DNA of 53,940 nucleotides from Elusimicrobia bacterium GWA2_51_34 (GCA_001799565.1 MGTS01000034.1:1-53940); one strand, 5' to 3'; shown: positions 33,376-41,566, counted from the stretch's first letter. Notes: a model not told the origin generated them from the letters alone. Numbers and translations: made by a program.

Positions 33376-34347
33376 TCAGTTGATCATGTTTTCTAAGCAG
33401 TTTTTTGAGGTTGAAAGGCTGTTTTTTATTCTTTCAAGCGTCTTTCCTTCCACTTCAAGCATAATACTGCCGTTGTATCCTGTCCTTTCAAGACCAGAAA
33501 CAACACCATAATAGTCAATGCTTCCCTGCATGGGAGGAAGGTGCTGGTCATAAAGCCCGTCGTTATCGCTTGCATGTATGTCTATAATAGGGGTTTTAAA
33601 AGCACAGATATAATCGTAAATTGATTTCTCTTTTGTCAGTCCTCTTTGAATGTTCAGGTTGGCATGGCCGATATCAAGAAGCACGCCGAATTCACCGTTA
33701 AGCTCTTTTTGTATGTCTTCAAAATTTTCAGGAGTGCAGGTGCCTTCACTAAAGTTCTCAATGCCCACCGGGATTTCTTTGCATGCAGATGCCGCGAACT
33801 TGATGATATCAATAGTCGCGGCCCTGTAAAAAGTAAGCTTGCCGTTGAATATGCCGTGAACCAGTTTTAAATCTGAAATAGGTTTGATATTCCTTGATAA
33901 GTAACCGTATAAACCTCTTCTTATTTTTGAAACCGTATAGTAGAGAGAATCGCAGACTCCAGTCTTAAGGTATCCTGAACTCTTAACAAAAGGCCTGGTA
34001 TAAAGAGGGTCAAAAGTTATCATTTTAAGGTTCGTTTTGCCGGCCCACGAGAAGAAGGGAAGGACAAGTTCTTTAGCGGTTTCATTAAACGGCTTTCTAA
34101 TGCTGCAGGAATATGCACTGATATAATTCAAATCTATGTGTATATTCAGACAGAGAGAGTTCTCATTTAATATCCTGACAAGCCTGTTCTTGTATTCACC
34201 CGTCATAGCCGATGGGAAATAGGCCAGATCATCCACATTTATTTCAACGCTTTTAAAACCGAGCGCTGCTATGTTTTCAATCGCTTTATCTAAAGGCATA
34301 AACCTGGTAAATGCAGATGTGCAGCAGCCTATTCTTATATTCTTCAA
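33376..34347 (-). CDS. TIM-barrel sugar phosphate isomerase/epimerase-like protein
   Basis: A TTG at 34347 behind a perfect AGGAGG (34352-34357) is the likely start; the longer frame would overlap the upstream gene by about 100 bases. The 323-residue product begins KNIRIGCCTSAFTRF and has ALGFKSVEINVDDL. Further on are VGIENFSEG, GVLLDIGHANLN and PIIDIHASDNDGLYDQHLPPMQGSIDY, the usual metal ligands (Glu, Asp, His) of the AP-endonuclease-2/xylose isomerase-like TIM barrel, and MLEVEG at the end. The family isomerises or epimerises sugars or inositols. The substrate is unknown. It lies last in the A+T-rich operon that carries the furan genes. Confidence 0.7.
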   Translation of the reverse strand: MKNIRIGCCTSAFTRFMPLDKAIENIAALGFKSVEINVDDLAYFPSAMTGEYKNRLVRILNENSLCLNIHIDLNYISAYSCSIRKPFNETAKELVLPFFSWAGKTNLKMITFDPLYTRPFVKSSGYLKTGVCDSLYYTVSKIRRGLYGYLSRNIKPISDLKLVHGIFNGKLTFYRAATIDIIKFAASACKEIPVGIENFSEGTCTPENFEDIQKELNGEFGVLLDIGHANLNIQRGLTKEKSIYDYICAFKTPIIDIHASDNDGLYDQHLPPMQGSIDYYGVVSGLERTGYNGSIMLEVEGKTLERIKNSLSTSKNCLENMIN

Positions 34348-34393
34348 ATCGCCTCCTGTCAAACAACCGGTACAATGTATGATTAGCCCAGTT

Positions 34394-35881
34394 TTATTTT
34401 CTTTTAAAAAGCCAGGCTTCTGCCTGATGATACTTCCGATAGACAACCAGGTCCATTCCACTTTTAAGGCTTGCAAGAAACCGGTAAAACTTTTCATCCG
34501 AATCCATTAACAAGGGATCCACGCATGTTACCCAGAGGTATTGAGGCTTGGTATTTGCCAAAACTTTCATGCCCTTAACCCCATAAGCTACTTCTTTTCT
34601 TTTGCCGAGTTTTTCTTTGTCAAAATACCACCTCAGAAGGTCAGAAGGGTGCCCTGTCATGCCTCTTTCTATAAAAAGCGTAGAGTTTGCATTTTCATAT
34701 CTTTCGGCAATGAATTTTGACAATTCCCGCCATTGGGTTTTTGCGACTGTGCGGTAATAATCCCTGATAAAAACCAGGTTGTATAGAGGAAATATTATTA
34801 ACAAGCCGGAAATAACTAGCTGGCCTCTTGTTTTTTTTATAACTTTTATTAAAGCCCCGGCAACCAGGAGATAGCCTGCAGGAAGCGATATAATAAGATA
34901 TCTTGGTAGAAATACGGGAAATGAGAGTATTGATTTCAGGTATATCAGAAGCGGCGGTATTACAAACCAGGATAGAACAAGTATATCTCTTCGGGATTCA
35001 AAACCTTCTTTCGCTTTTGCGGGTTGCACAACATTATACAGCCCATAAGCTATAAGAAAAAGGTATAAAGGTGCGGAAATCTTCGGGACATCAAACAGAA
35101 AATAGAAGTATGAATTCCAATCGCTCATTGTGGGTTTTTGTATCCACTCAATAGCTATGAGGTTATGTTTTATCTGGTAAAAATATGCCGGTATCCAGGG
35201 GGAATAAACAACCGCTATAACGCCGTAAATTATAAAAAGGGAACGCAGGGCTTTTGTATTCCTTGCAAACAGCAGGATACCCATAACACATTGAAAAAGG
35301 ACAAGATAAAGTCCGAAATAGTGCGTATAAGATACAATTAAAGCCGATAATATATAGCACAGGGCAGAAGACAGCCTGGGTTTTTTTTCTTCATAAAAAT
35401 CTTTTAGTACAGACAGCCAGAAGAAAGCAGACAGTATAGAGAAAAGAAGCACAAGAGAATACGGCCTTGCTTCCTGGCTGTAGTTTATGCATGAGCCTGA
35501 AACAGCCATAAGCCCGGCAGCAATCAGCCCCTCTTTATATGAGTAGAACCGTTTTCCTGTAAAATAAATTGCGAGTATGGAAAAAAAACCGAAAACCGCT
35601 GATGGAAAACGCAGTAAACCTTCAGAATTGCCGATATATTTCTGAATAAAATACGGTATAAAATAATATAACGGGGGGCTGGTGTCAAGATTTTTTATTG
35701 TAGAAACCACTGACGAGAAACCTTCCACAACCGCCATTCTCGAACTGCTTGTCACAAGAACACTGAAAAGTTCGTCAAACCACAAAGACTCGCGTGATAA
35801 GCCGTAAAAGCGCAGGAAACCGCCGGCAGCAATAAGGATGGCAAGGATTATAGTGGTTCTTTTTTTATTTATAGAAAACAT
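34394..35881 (-). CDS. GT39-like membrane glycosyltransferase
   Basis: The 495-residue protein has about 11 hydrophobic helices. Its first loop holds SLWFDELFSVLV, the Asp-Glu pair of the PMT/ArnT (GT39 / PMT_2) family. The later NLDTSPPLYYFIPYFIQKYIG and NYSQEARPYSLVLLFS are further family hallmarks. A soluble domain follows from about residue 390. It probably transfers a sugar from a polyprenyl-phosphate donor at the outer face of the inner membrane. It lies 46 bases after the HisA-like gene on the same strand and probably belongs to the same transcript; whether it shares the furan pathway is unclear. Confidence 0.78.
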   Translation of the reverse strand: MFSINKKRTTIILAILIAAGGFLRFYGLSRESLWFDELFSVLVTSSSRMAVVEGFSSVVSTIKNLDTSPPLYYFIPYFIQKYIGNSEGLLRFPSAVFGFFSILAIYFTGKRFYSYKEGLIAAGLMAVSGSCINYSQEARPYSLVLLFSILSAFFWLSVLKDFYEEKKPRLSSALCYILSALIVSYTHYFGLYLVLFQCVMGILLFARNTKALRSLFIIYGVIAVVYSPWIPAYFYQIKHNLIAIEWIQKPTMSDWNSYFYFLFDVPKISAPLYLFLIAYGLYNVVQPAKAKEGFESRRDILVLSWFVIPPLLIYLKSILSFPVFLPRYLIISLPAGYLLVAGALIKVIKKTRGQLVISGLLIIFPLYNLVFIRDYYRTVAKTQWRELSKFIAERYENANSTLFIERGMTGHPSDLLRWYFDKEKLGKRKEVAYGVKGMKVLANTKPQYLWVTCVDPLLMDSDEKFYRFLASLKSGMDLVVYRKYHQAEAWLFKRK

Positions 35882-35927
35882 TGACTGGCCAGTTACAAGC
35901 GTTATTTAAGTTTGCCGTCGGAACATA

Positions 35928-36659
35928 CTATCCTGCTTTTTCTAAGTCTTCAACTGTGATATTGCCGCGGTGAAGAGAGGTGGCTATTAAAACCCCCGAT
36001 ATGCCGCTGCCGGACAGTCTTATTATGTCGTCTATGGAAGTTACGCCGCCGCCTGTTATAACATTTACTTTAATTTCGGATAATTTTCTCATTAAACCCG
36101 GGACAAAACCCGGAACTCCTGTCAAAGTGCCTACACCGCTTAGATTAAGCAGAATAAAATCCCGTGCTCCGCTTTTAAAAAGGCTTGTTATTGTTTCAAA
36201 AGGTTCACTGCTCAGGCCCGGGCATGCGGTTATTGTCCTGCCTTCTTTTATATCTATGCTGATAATAACCTTTTTCTGCCCAGCCGCTTTAATGAACCAG
36301 GACAGATTGTCTGTAGATCCCAGTGTTTCAGTGCCCAGTATCAGGTCGTCGCAACACTCAAAAATGCTTTTATCGAATTTATCAATGTTCCTTATTCCGG
36401 GGTCAAGCATTATCCTTAACCCCGATTTTTTTTTAATTTCCCTTATTATACCGTAGTTATTGCCGTTGTTTAATATAGAGTCAAGATCCGCGATATAAAG
36501 CCTTTTAAACCCCATCCTATTCTTGAACACCGCGGCAAAATCCAAAGGCGAATGCGAAGGCGCAAGGACAGAAACCAGGGGCTTGTATTTTTCCCTCTCG
36601 CCTTTGATCGCCCCTACGGCAATGCCGCCAAGAATATCAAGGACCGGTATTATTTCCAT
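35928..36659 (-). CDS. HisA/HisF-related protein of the tetrahydromethanopterin/methanofuran gene context
   Basis: This is a 243-residue (beta/alpha)8 protein. It begins EIIPVLDILGGIAVGAIKGERE and continues LYIADLDSILNNGNN, LDPGIRN, LGTETLG and ISIDIKEGRT, and has VITGGGVTSIDDI near the end. The pattern is that of the HisA-like family seen in methanogens and C1-oxidising bacteria (I recall it as TIGR00734) rather than histidine-pathway HisA, because the N-terminus reads VAVGAIKGER instead of the classic VRLxxGD. Its reaction is unknown. It overlaps the UbiA-like gene by ten bases. True HisA seems unlikely since no his gene is near. Confidence 0.72.
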   Translation of the reverse strand: MEIIPVLDILGGIAVGAIKGEREKYKPLVSVLAPSHSPLDFAAVFKNRMGFKRLYIADLDSILNNGNNYGIIREIKKKSGLRIMLDPGIRNIDKFDKSIFECCDDLILGTETLGSTDNLSWFIKAAGQKKVIISIDIKEGRTITACPGLSSEPFETITSLFKSGARDFILLNLSGVGTLTGVPGFVPGLMRKLSEIKVNVITGGGVTSIDDIIRLSGSGISGVLIATSLHRGNITVEDLEKAG

Positions 36660-37495
36660 AGTTTGCCCATCAAAAGAAAGAATGCAAAGAACAGGCCTTC
36701 TTGAATTGCAAAAAACCTGTCTTTCCTGTTTCTAAGGTCTCTAAAAAGCTCTTGAGTCTTTTCTGATTTTAAAAGAACCACGATCCTTGCACTGCTGAAG
36801 AGCAAAACTCCTATTAAAAAAAAGTTCCCTCTGGGATCCATCGAGATTCCGTATAATGCAAAAGCTATCGCAATAAGAAGGCAGGCGGCAGAAGCCTTTG
36901 CAGTAAAAGGTATGCCTTTAATTTGGGGAAGCGATTGAATTCTGTCTTTACCGAGGTGTTCAACCTGGTGGAACAACTCAAAGAAAGCCAGGTAAAAAAA
37001 GAAAATTACCGAGAGAATGACGGCAATGGGCGTTACTCTGCTTTCCAAAAACCAGAAAGGATACAGGAACAGTATCGTGCCAAGGCATACTGAATTTATT
37101 ATAAGAGACAAAATGTAGTTGTCTTTGTACCTGAATCCAGGCGCCTGGTATAAATGGAAAAGTATCTGGTAGAGAATTAAAAGAAAATAACTGGCATTGG
37201 AAAAAGGTATTGTAAGAAGCATCAAAATAAGCGGAAGAGCGCACAGCCTCCATACCGCCTTGTCGCTGAAACCCTTATTCATCAGTTCTTTTGCATAGTT
37301 TTCCTCACCCCATACTTTTGTGTCATAGTAATTGTTCATAGAGAATGAATACATTTGCGCAAGAAGTATCTGCAAGATAGCAAGAGCTGATTTAAGAATA
37401 GGCGGGAACTGGCTAACCGATAGAATGGCAATAAAACCAAGCCCCAGGTTTCTGATACAAAAATCCAGCCTGTAAAACTTGTAGATGCTTATCAT
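36650..37495 (-). CDS. UbiA-superfamily membrane prenyltransferase-like protein
   Basis: This is a 281-residue membrane protein with eight to nine helices. The first Asp-rich motif, usually NxxxDxxxD, reads NNYYDTKVW, so the second Asp is missing. The second region, usually DxxxD, reads HQVEHLGKDRIQSLPQIKG with a typical GxDRxxSLPxxxG ending. Both positions place it in the UbiA family, yet the altered metal ligands suggest a changed substrate. It overlaps mfnE by four bases (ATGA) and the HisA-like gene by ten, so all three are translated together. An unusual activated group, such as the furan made by the neighbours, is one possible substrate. Confidence 0.68.
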   Translation of the reverse strand: MISIYKFYRLDFCIRNLGLGFIAILSVSQFPPILKSALAILQILLAQMYSFSMNNYYDTKVWGEENYAKELMNKGFSDKAVWRLCALPLILMLLTIPFSNASYFLLILYQILFHLYQAPGFRYKDNYILSLIINSVCLGTILFLYPFWFLESRVTPIAVILSVIFFFYLAFFELFHQVEHLGKDRIQSLPQIKGIPFTAKASAACLLIAIAFALYGISMDPRGNFFLIGVLLFSSARIVVLLKSEKTQELFRDLRNRKDRFFAIQEGLFFAFFLLMGKLWK

Positions 37496-38157
37496 TCTTT
37501 TGTTATCAGTGTGCCGGCGCCTGATACGCCATCAAACGCTTTTTTTATTCTGCCCGGGTATTTTACAGAAACCACCCAGACCGGGATACCATTTTTTTGA
37601 ATTAGTTTCGGCAGGTATTTATCGGTACATGTGTTGTTTTTTAATTTTCCAAGCTTTAACGCCGTTATCTTCTTCACGGCTCTTCCACCGGGTGAGACGC
37701 ATATCCCGTTTATATTCTTAACAAGTATCGTTCTAGTCGCTTTTAATTTTTCAGCTGCATAAAGAGCTATAGAATCTGAAGTTAAGTCCCAGCTTTTAGG
37801 AAGAGACTTTTCTTTTTCAATCAGTTTTGCGGCGAGTAGAATCGGTATTTGTTTTTTTGCGGCTATCTTTTGCGCTTTTTGCGCAGTATCCACCAGCCGC
37901 ATTCCCGGGCACAGATCTTTAATAATGCAAGAATTAATATTCATGGCCTTCAACGCCATAAAGTGGGCGGCCGTATTCGAAAACCCGTGTTTTTTCTGCA
38001 GATTTCTTATGGCATCAGCAAGAACACCTCCGCCTGCTATGACTGTAAATCTGTATTTGTTCTTAAGAGATGTCAGAATCCGGCATAAAGGCAGCAGTTC
38101 TCTGCCATTGTTTATTATACTGCCGCCGATTTTAATTACTGCATCCATGTCTGCCAT
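37492..38157 (-). CDS. mfnE: [5-(aminomethyl)furan-3-yl]methyl phosphate kinase-like amino acid kinase
   Basis: The 221-residue protein is a small amino-acid-kinase-fold enzyme. VIKIGGSII at the start is the phosphate-binding lysine motif, VIAGGGVLADAIR follows, and SWDLTSDSIALYAAEKL near residue 140 is characteristic of MfnE-type kinases in methanogens and C1 bacteria. ILVKNINGI and a TCTDKYLPKL region follow. MfnE phosphorylates 5-(aminomethyl)-3-furanmethanol phosphate to the diphosphate in methanofuran synthesis. It lies 23 bases after mfnB and overlaps the UbiA-like gene. Other small kinases (isopentenyl phosphate kinase, UMP kinase) are alternatives, but the mfnB neighbour makes MfnE the best call. 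Confidence 0.8.
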   Translation of the reverse strand: MADMDAVIKIGGSIINNGRELLPLCRILTSLKNKYRFTVIAGGGVLADAIRNLQKKHGFSNTAAHFMALKAMNINSCIIKDLCPGMRLVDTAQKAQKIAAKKQIPILLAAKLIEKEKSLPKSWDLTSDSIALYAAEKLKATRTILVKNINGICVSPGGRAVKKITALKLGKLKNNTCTDKYLPKLIQKNGIPVWVVSVKYPGRIKKAFDGVSGAGTLITKE

Positions 38158-38180
38158 TGTTATTTGTATCGCGAAGCCTG

Positions 38181-38894
38181 TTACTTTGAATTGTGCACTG
38201 CTTTATACAACCTGTTTACCAGTTCAGGATCCAGAGATGCATTTCTTGATTTATTTATACATAAAGACCCTCTCATCCCTATTATGTCCGGATTTACTAC
38301 TGCCACAGAGTCAAGGTTATTTTCATCGAGGCTTCCTGATAGTACTGTGAGAATCCCCAGCTCGCTGCAAACCTGCTTAAATTGCTTCAAGTCTTTTAAA
38401 GGGATGTGGTCAAATGGGGTTTTCCTGTCTTTTACAACTGTGTCTATCATGCAGGCAAAAGCCCCATATTTTTTCGCTACTTCAGGAAGCAAAAGAGGGC
38501 TTACGCATCCGATAGAAGAATAATCCGCATATCCGACCAGGACCAGGTTTGCCGTTATATTAAACAAGTTTATGGTTTCAACTATCTTTTGCGCTACCTT
38601 TTCCGCGTCTTTTTCGTTCTTTGCTCCCAGAAAACCTATTTTTATTAAAGCGGGTTTAAACATTGAAACGCCAAGAAGAGCCAATGACATTGTATTGGGG
38701 TTATCGTGAACATCCCCTATAGATATGCTCAGAGGGAGGCTTCTGTCCATCACGCTTACCACCTCTTTAATAACTTTAGGCGAGCCGGCACCGATAGTCC
38801 CTTCAAGAGGGTCTTTTATATCCAGTATATCGCAGTTTACGGAGTTTAAGCAGGCTGCTTCTGTTTTGTTTATTACGGAAACAAGAAGTTTCAT
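38181..38894 (-). CDS. mfnB: (5-formylfuran-3-yl)methyl phosphate synthase
   Basis: This 237-residue TIM-barrel protein (DUF556 family) joins two glyceraldehyde 3-phosphates into 4-(hydroxymethyl)-2-furancarboxaldehyde phosphate, the furan precursor of methanofuran. LLVSVINKTEA at the start and DILDIKDPLEGTIGA give Asp25 and Lys27; ALIKIGFLGA gives Lys85; CMIDTVVKDRKTPFDH gives Asp151 and Lys155. As I recall these equal the catalytic residues and even the numbering of the Methanocaldococcus jannaschii enzyme. GSLDENN and GMRGSLC close the barrel. It is the first gene of the minus-strand operon with mfnE, the UbiA-like and HisA-like genes. MfnA, MfnC, MfnD and MfnF are not seen here. Confidence 0.9.
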   Translation of the reverse strand: MKLLVSVINKTEAACLNSVNCDILDIKDPLEGTIGAGSPKVIKEVVSVMDRSLPLSISIGDVHDNPNTMSLALLGVSMFKPALIKIGFLGAKNEKDAEKVAQKIVETINLFNITANLVLVGYADYSSIGCVSPLLLPEVAKKYGAFACMIDTVVKDRKTPFDHIPLKDLKQFKQVCSELGILTVLSGSLDENNLDSVAVVNPDIIGMRGSLCINKSRNASLDPELVNRLYKAVHNSK

Positions 38895-39118
38895 AATGAG
38901 ATGTTAACAAGTGTTAGCGGTTTTGTCAATATTTTGCAGATTCCATCAACAATTCCGAAAAAGACATCGGAATTGCTGCGTAGGGGGCGATCTGTGATGG
39001 CCGCAAGTTGCATCCGATTGATTCATCAAAAAGGAACGCAAGGCTGATTGTAAAAACAGGCTTGATTTGCTTTTTTGGGAAATATATACCGGTTTGCGCA
39101 ACTGGGAGATGGTTTTTG

Positions 39119-40105
39119 TCAGTTGAAAAGCCTCATAACGCCGTTATAGAACCCATGAAGCTCCATTATAAAAGACGAAAAACCACGGCTGGATGCAGAA
39201 GCTTTTTTCAGCGGGTTTGCAAGTTTGCTTTCAACGCACTTCCTGCAAATGTTTTTGTCATACGCAAAACAGGACAGTCTTGCCCATATATCAGACGGCT
39301 CAAATTTTAGAATATTACCTATTGAATACGGATAGAAAAGGCAAGGCCATACTTCCCCGTCAGGTTTTATTAAAGGCACTGTCCGCCTTTCGCACAGCGA
39401 AACCTTTATGCCGGAATCCGATAAAGAACCATGGCCAAGCAGATTGAGCTTTGAAAACACCGGCCTTATTATACCCCAGAAAAGGGCAAACTGCATCACA
39501 TTAAGTTGAAAGCTCTCCTGCTGTTTAATGCCGCCAAGAGACATAAAAACATCAAGATGAACGTCTTTTGCGGAATATTTTTTCGCAAACCCTTCTACCC
39601 TGAATAGCTCAAGAAAATTCTTTCTTGTCAAAAGAAAAGCAAGGTCAGTGTTTATTCCTTCCGCTTTGGCCAGAGCAAGAGCATTGATTATTTTTCTAAA
39701 ATGTCCGGGCTTTGTAAAAGCGTCGTGTGTTTTGCTTGTAGTGCCGTAAATTGTAACATTAAGTTTATCAAGCCCTGCATGTTTAAGCGCTTTTGCCAAC
39801 TCGGGAGTGAGCAAGGATGCGTTTGTATCTATACCTGCATAAACACCTCTTGATTTTGCATGTTTTACAATCTCGATTATATCTTTTCTTTCAAGTGGTT
39901 CTCCTCCAAGAAACAGTATTTTAATGTGTGGGATAGAAGCAAGCCTGTCAATAACATCCTTGACATGCTGAAGATCCATATCATTGATCTTTCTTGTGTT
40001 TTCGGATATATAACAGTGGCTGCAGCCGAGCGAGCATTGTGCGGTTATTTCGAACCTTACAAGCTGGGGAGTTGAAAAAGAGTTTATTTCTTGTTTGTTT
40101 TGCAC
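39119..40105 (-). CDS. Radical SAM/SPASM protein
   Basis: It starts with GTG at 40105 and is 328 residues. VRFEITAQCSLGCSHCYISE gives cysteines 24, 28 and 31 for the SAM cluster; LFLGGEPLERKDI is the GGE motif; and ATIDTNASLL-like text (GIDTNASLLTPELAK) and LNVTIYGTTSKTHDAFT follow. The C-terminal part has CERRTVPLIKPDGEVWPCLFYPYSIGNI and DKNICRKCVESKL, a SPASM-type auxiliary cluster. It resembles peptide- or cofactor-maturing enzymes of the PqqE/MftC type, but no small peptide gene was seen next to it. It lies 224 bases upstream of mfnB in the same direction and shares its A+T-rich composition. Confidence 0.8.
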   Translation of the reverse strand: MQNKQEINSFSTPQLVRFEITAQCSLGCSHCYISENTRKINDMDLQHVKDVIDRLASIPHIKILFLGGEPLERKDIIEIVKHAKSRGVYAGIDTNASLLTPELAKALKHAGLDKLNVTIYGTTSKTHDAFTKPGHFRKIINALALAKAEGINTDLAFLLTRKNFLELFRVEGFAKKYSAKDVHLDVFMSLGGIKQQESFQLNVMQFALFWGIIRPVFSKLNLLGHGSLSDSGIKVSLCERRTVPLIKPDGEVWPCLFYPYSIGNILKFEPSDIWARLSCFAYDKNICRKCVESKLANPLKKASASSRGFSSFIMELHGFYNGVMRLFN

Positions 40106-40221
40106 AGTTTTTTAAAGTGGAATACTGAATTGTCAAATAAAAAAACAGAGTTGAACAAGTCCTGACACCGGCCTATCTGCCGGCCTACGTATCCCTTTTA
40201 GTGCTTGCGGTTTTTTATCTA

Positions 40222-40422
40222 TCACTGTTTTTCCAGCTTATTTTCAAAATCACTAAGCATTGCCTTTCTTGTTTCGTCATCAACAAAAGCAGATTTTATA
40301 GCATATATATTTGTTTCAATTATATCATTTATCGTCATCCCCATTTCACGGATGCAATGCAAATATTCCTGGCTCATATTTGTGTCAAAAACGGTTCTAT
40401 CGTCCGTATTTATTGTTACCGG
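40222..40422 (-). pseudogene. add: Adenosine deaminase C-terminal remnant
   Basis: Read on the minus strand, 67 codons from 40422 to the TGA at 40222 give VTINTDDRTVFDTNMSQEYL, then EMGMTINDIIETNIYAIKSAF and a helical end. This matches the last part of adenosine deaminase (the VTINTDDP metal-site motif and the following helices). Nothing of the first 250 or so residues is present: the frame meets a stop at 40423-40425, inside a GGTAACC-type heptamer repeat. The repeat therefore marks the break point. The gene is a decayed fragment and cannot make an active enzyme. Confidence 0.85.
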
Positions 40423-40440
40423 TCACTGATTACCGGTTAC
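40414..40440. repeat. Heptamer repeat at the add break point
   Basis: On the minus strand this reads GTAACCG GTAATCA GTGACCG GTAAC. It joins the add remnant to the end of the endonuclease III-like gene. Words match the element at the end of pyrG. Confidence 0.75.
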
Positions 40441-41105
40441 TTCTTGTTGTTACACATTTTCCCTAAGGGGCAGCCGTTACAGAGCGGTTTCCTTTTTTTA
40501 CAAAACTCCTTTCCCAGTTTTACCAGCAGAGCGTGGTATTCATTATACGTGCCGGCATTTGGCGGCAGATTCGCCTCAAAAAGCGCCTGCCAATCCTCGT
40601 AAGAAAGTTCACCAGCGAAACCCAGCCTTTGGCTTATCCGCTTTGTATAGGAATCTATCACAAAACCAGCCTTACCGGCGGCGTATAGCGCTATTGAATC
40701 CGCTGTTTCGGGGCCTATGCCCTTAAGAGAAAGAAGTTCGCCGCGCAGCGTCTGGCGCGGCGCGGCGGAAAACCATTTTTTTAGTCCTTCAGGATGTTTT
40801 CGCAGGATATAACAGCAGAAGCCCTTAAGCCGGCCGGCCTTCTGGCGGTAATAACCACTGGACCGTACCAGGCGGCCCAGCTTTCCCGCGGGACAGACGT
40901 TTATTTTTTCAGGAGAAGTGGTGTCAGCCGCGTGCAGCGCGGCAAGGGCCTTTTCCACATTTTTCCAGGAGGTGTTCTGAGTAAGTATAGCCCCCGCGCA
41001 GATCTCGAAAATTTCATTTTCAGAAATCGGGCCGTAAAAACCCGGTCTGTAAAGCGGTTTGTTCCAGCCTACGGGCCACCAGCCCTGCGGGCCGAAGGCA
41101 GCCAT
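40437..41105 (-). CDS. Endonuclease III-like DNA glycosylase
   Basis: The frame is open to 41243, but it would overlap the upstream gene and run through a heptamer repeat, so the ATG at 41105 is used; the true start may lie slightly upstream. The product has about 222 residues. The helix-hairpin-helix is LLSLKGIGPETADSIALYAAGK followed by the catalytic Asp region VIDSYTKRI. The 4Fe-4S motif reads CKKRKPLCNGCPLGKMC. AAFGPQGWWPV and AGAILTQNTSWKNVEKAL are typical of the Nth-related group that includes 3-methyladenine glycosylases. It removes damaged bases; the substrate range is uncertain. The stop lies beside the repeat next to the add remnant. Confidence 0.88.
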   Translation of the reverse strand: MAAFGPQGWWPVGWNKPLYRPGFYGPISENEIFEICAGAILTQNTSWKNVEKALAALHAADTTSPEKINVCPAGKLGRLVRSSGYYRQKAGRLKGFCCYILRKHPEGLKKWFSAAPRQTLRGELLSLKGIGPETADSIALYAAGKAGFVIDSYTKRISQRLGFAGELSYEDWQALFEANLPPNAGTYNEYHALLVKLGKEFCKKRKPLCNGCPLGKMCNNKK

Positions 41106-41124
41106 CAAAAGAGAGTAAGCTTTT

Positions 41125-41149
41125 CCTACCCCGAACCCTCTACCCTTAC
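41125..41149. repeat. Heptamer repeat, GGGTAGA family
   Basis: On the minus strand: GTAAGGG TAGAGGG TTCGGGG TAGG. It covers the leader or first codons of the glycosylase gene. Confidence 0.65.
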
Positions 41150-41161
41150 ATTGCAGTAGGA

Positions 41162-41566
41162 TTATCCCTGCAGAAGTTTTTTTATTTCCCGCAGCAGGTC
41201 TTCCAGATTGTAAGGTTTTTTCATGAAGTTTTTTGCGCCGCATATTTCAGCCCTTTCAACGCTTTCAGGGGAATCCATGGTGGAAATGATAAGCACCGGG
41301 ATATGCCTTACGGTATTATCGCGCTTGAGTGCGGCGCAGACCTCGTAGCCGTTCAGTTTGGGAAGCAGCAGGTCTAGCAGGATCAGGTCTGGCTTTTCTC
41401 GGCGCGCAAGCGCGAGGCCCGTCACGCCGTCGTGGGCCAGAAAAGCAAGCCTGCCCTCGGCTTCAAGCACGGCCTTCAGCGCTTCGGAAGTGCTCTTGCT
41501 GTCTTCCACTATCAGAATTTTTTTCTTTTGTATTTCAGGTTCCGCCGCGGAAAATTTATCCGTCAT
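41162..41566 (-). CDS. CheY-like single-domain response regulator
   Basis: The ATG at 41566 follows GGAAAG and overlaps the flippase-like gene by 11 bases; a longer frame upstream lacks support. The 134-residue product is one receiver domain: KKILIVEDSKSTSEAL (acidic pair), DLILLDLLLPKLNGYEV (phospho-acceptor Asp), PVLIISTMDSPESVERAEICGAKNFMKKPY (Thr and Lys switch). There is no output domain, so it acts by protein contact or in a phosphorelay. No histidine kinase is next to it. Confidence 0.9.
   Translation of the reverse strand: MTDKFSAAEPEIQKKKILIVEDSKSTSEALKAVLEAEGRLAFLAHDGVTGLALARREKPDLILLDLLLPKLNGYEVCAALKRDNTVRHIPVLIISTMDSPESVERAEICGAKNFMKKPYNLEDLLREIKKLLQG

Noticed and set aside
35928-36659. 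Histidine biosynthesis HisA
   Set aside because: The N-terminus and neighbours fit the HisA-like family of methanopterin/methanofuran gene clusters, and no other his gene is present.
40205-40429. Plus-strand 74-codon hydrophobic frame
   Set aside because: The opposite strand encodes a clear C-terminal piece of adenosine deaminase, so the plus frame is a shadow.
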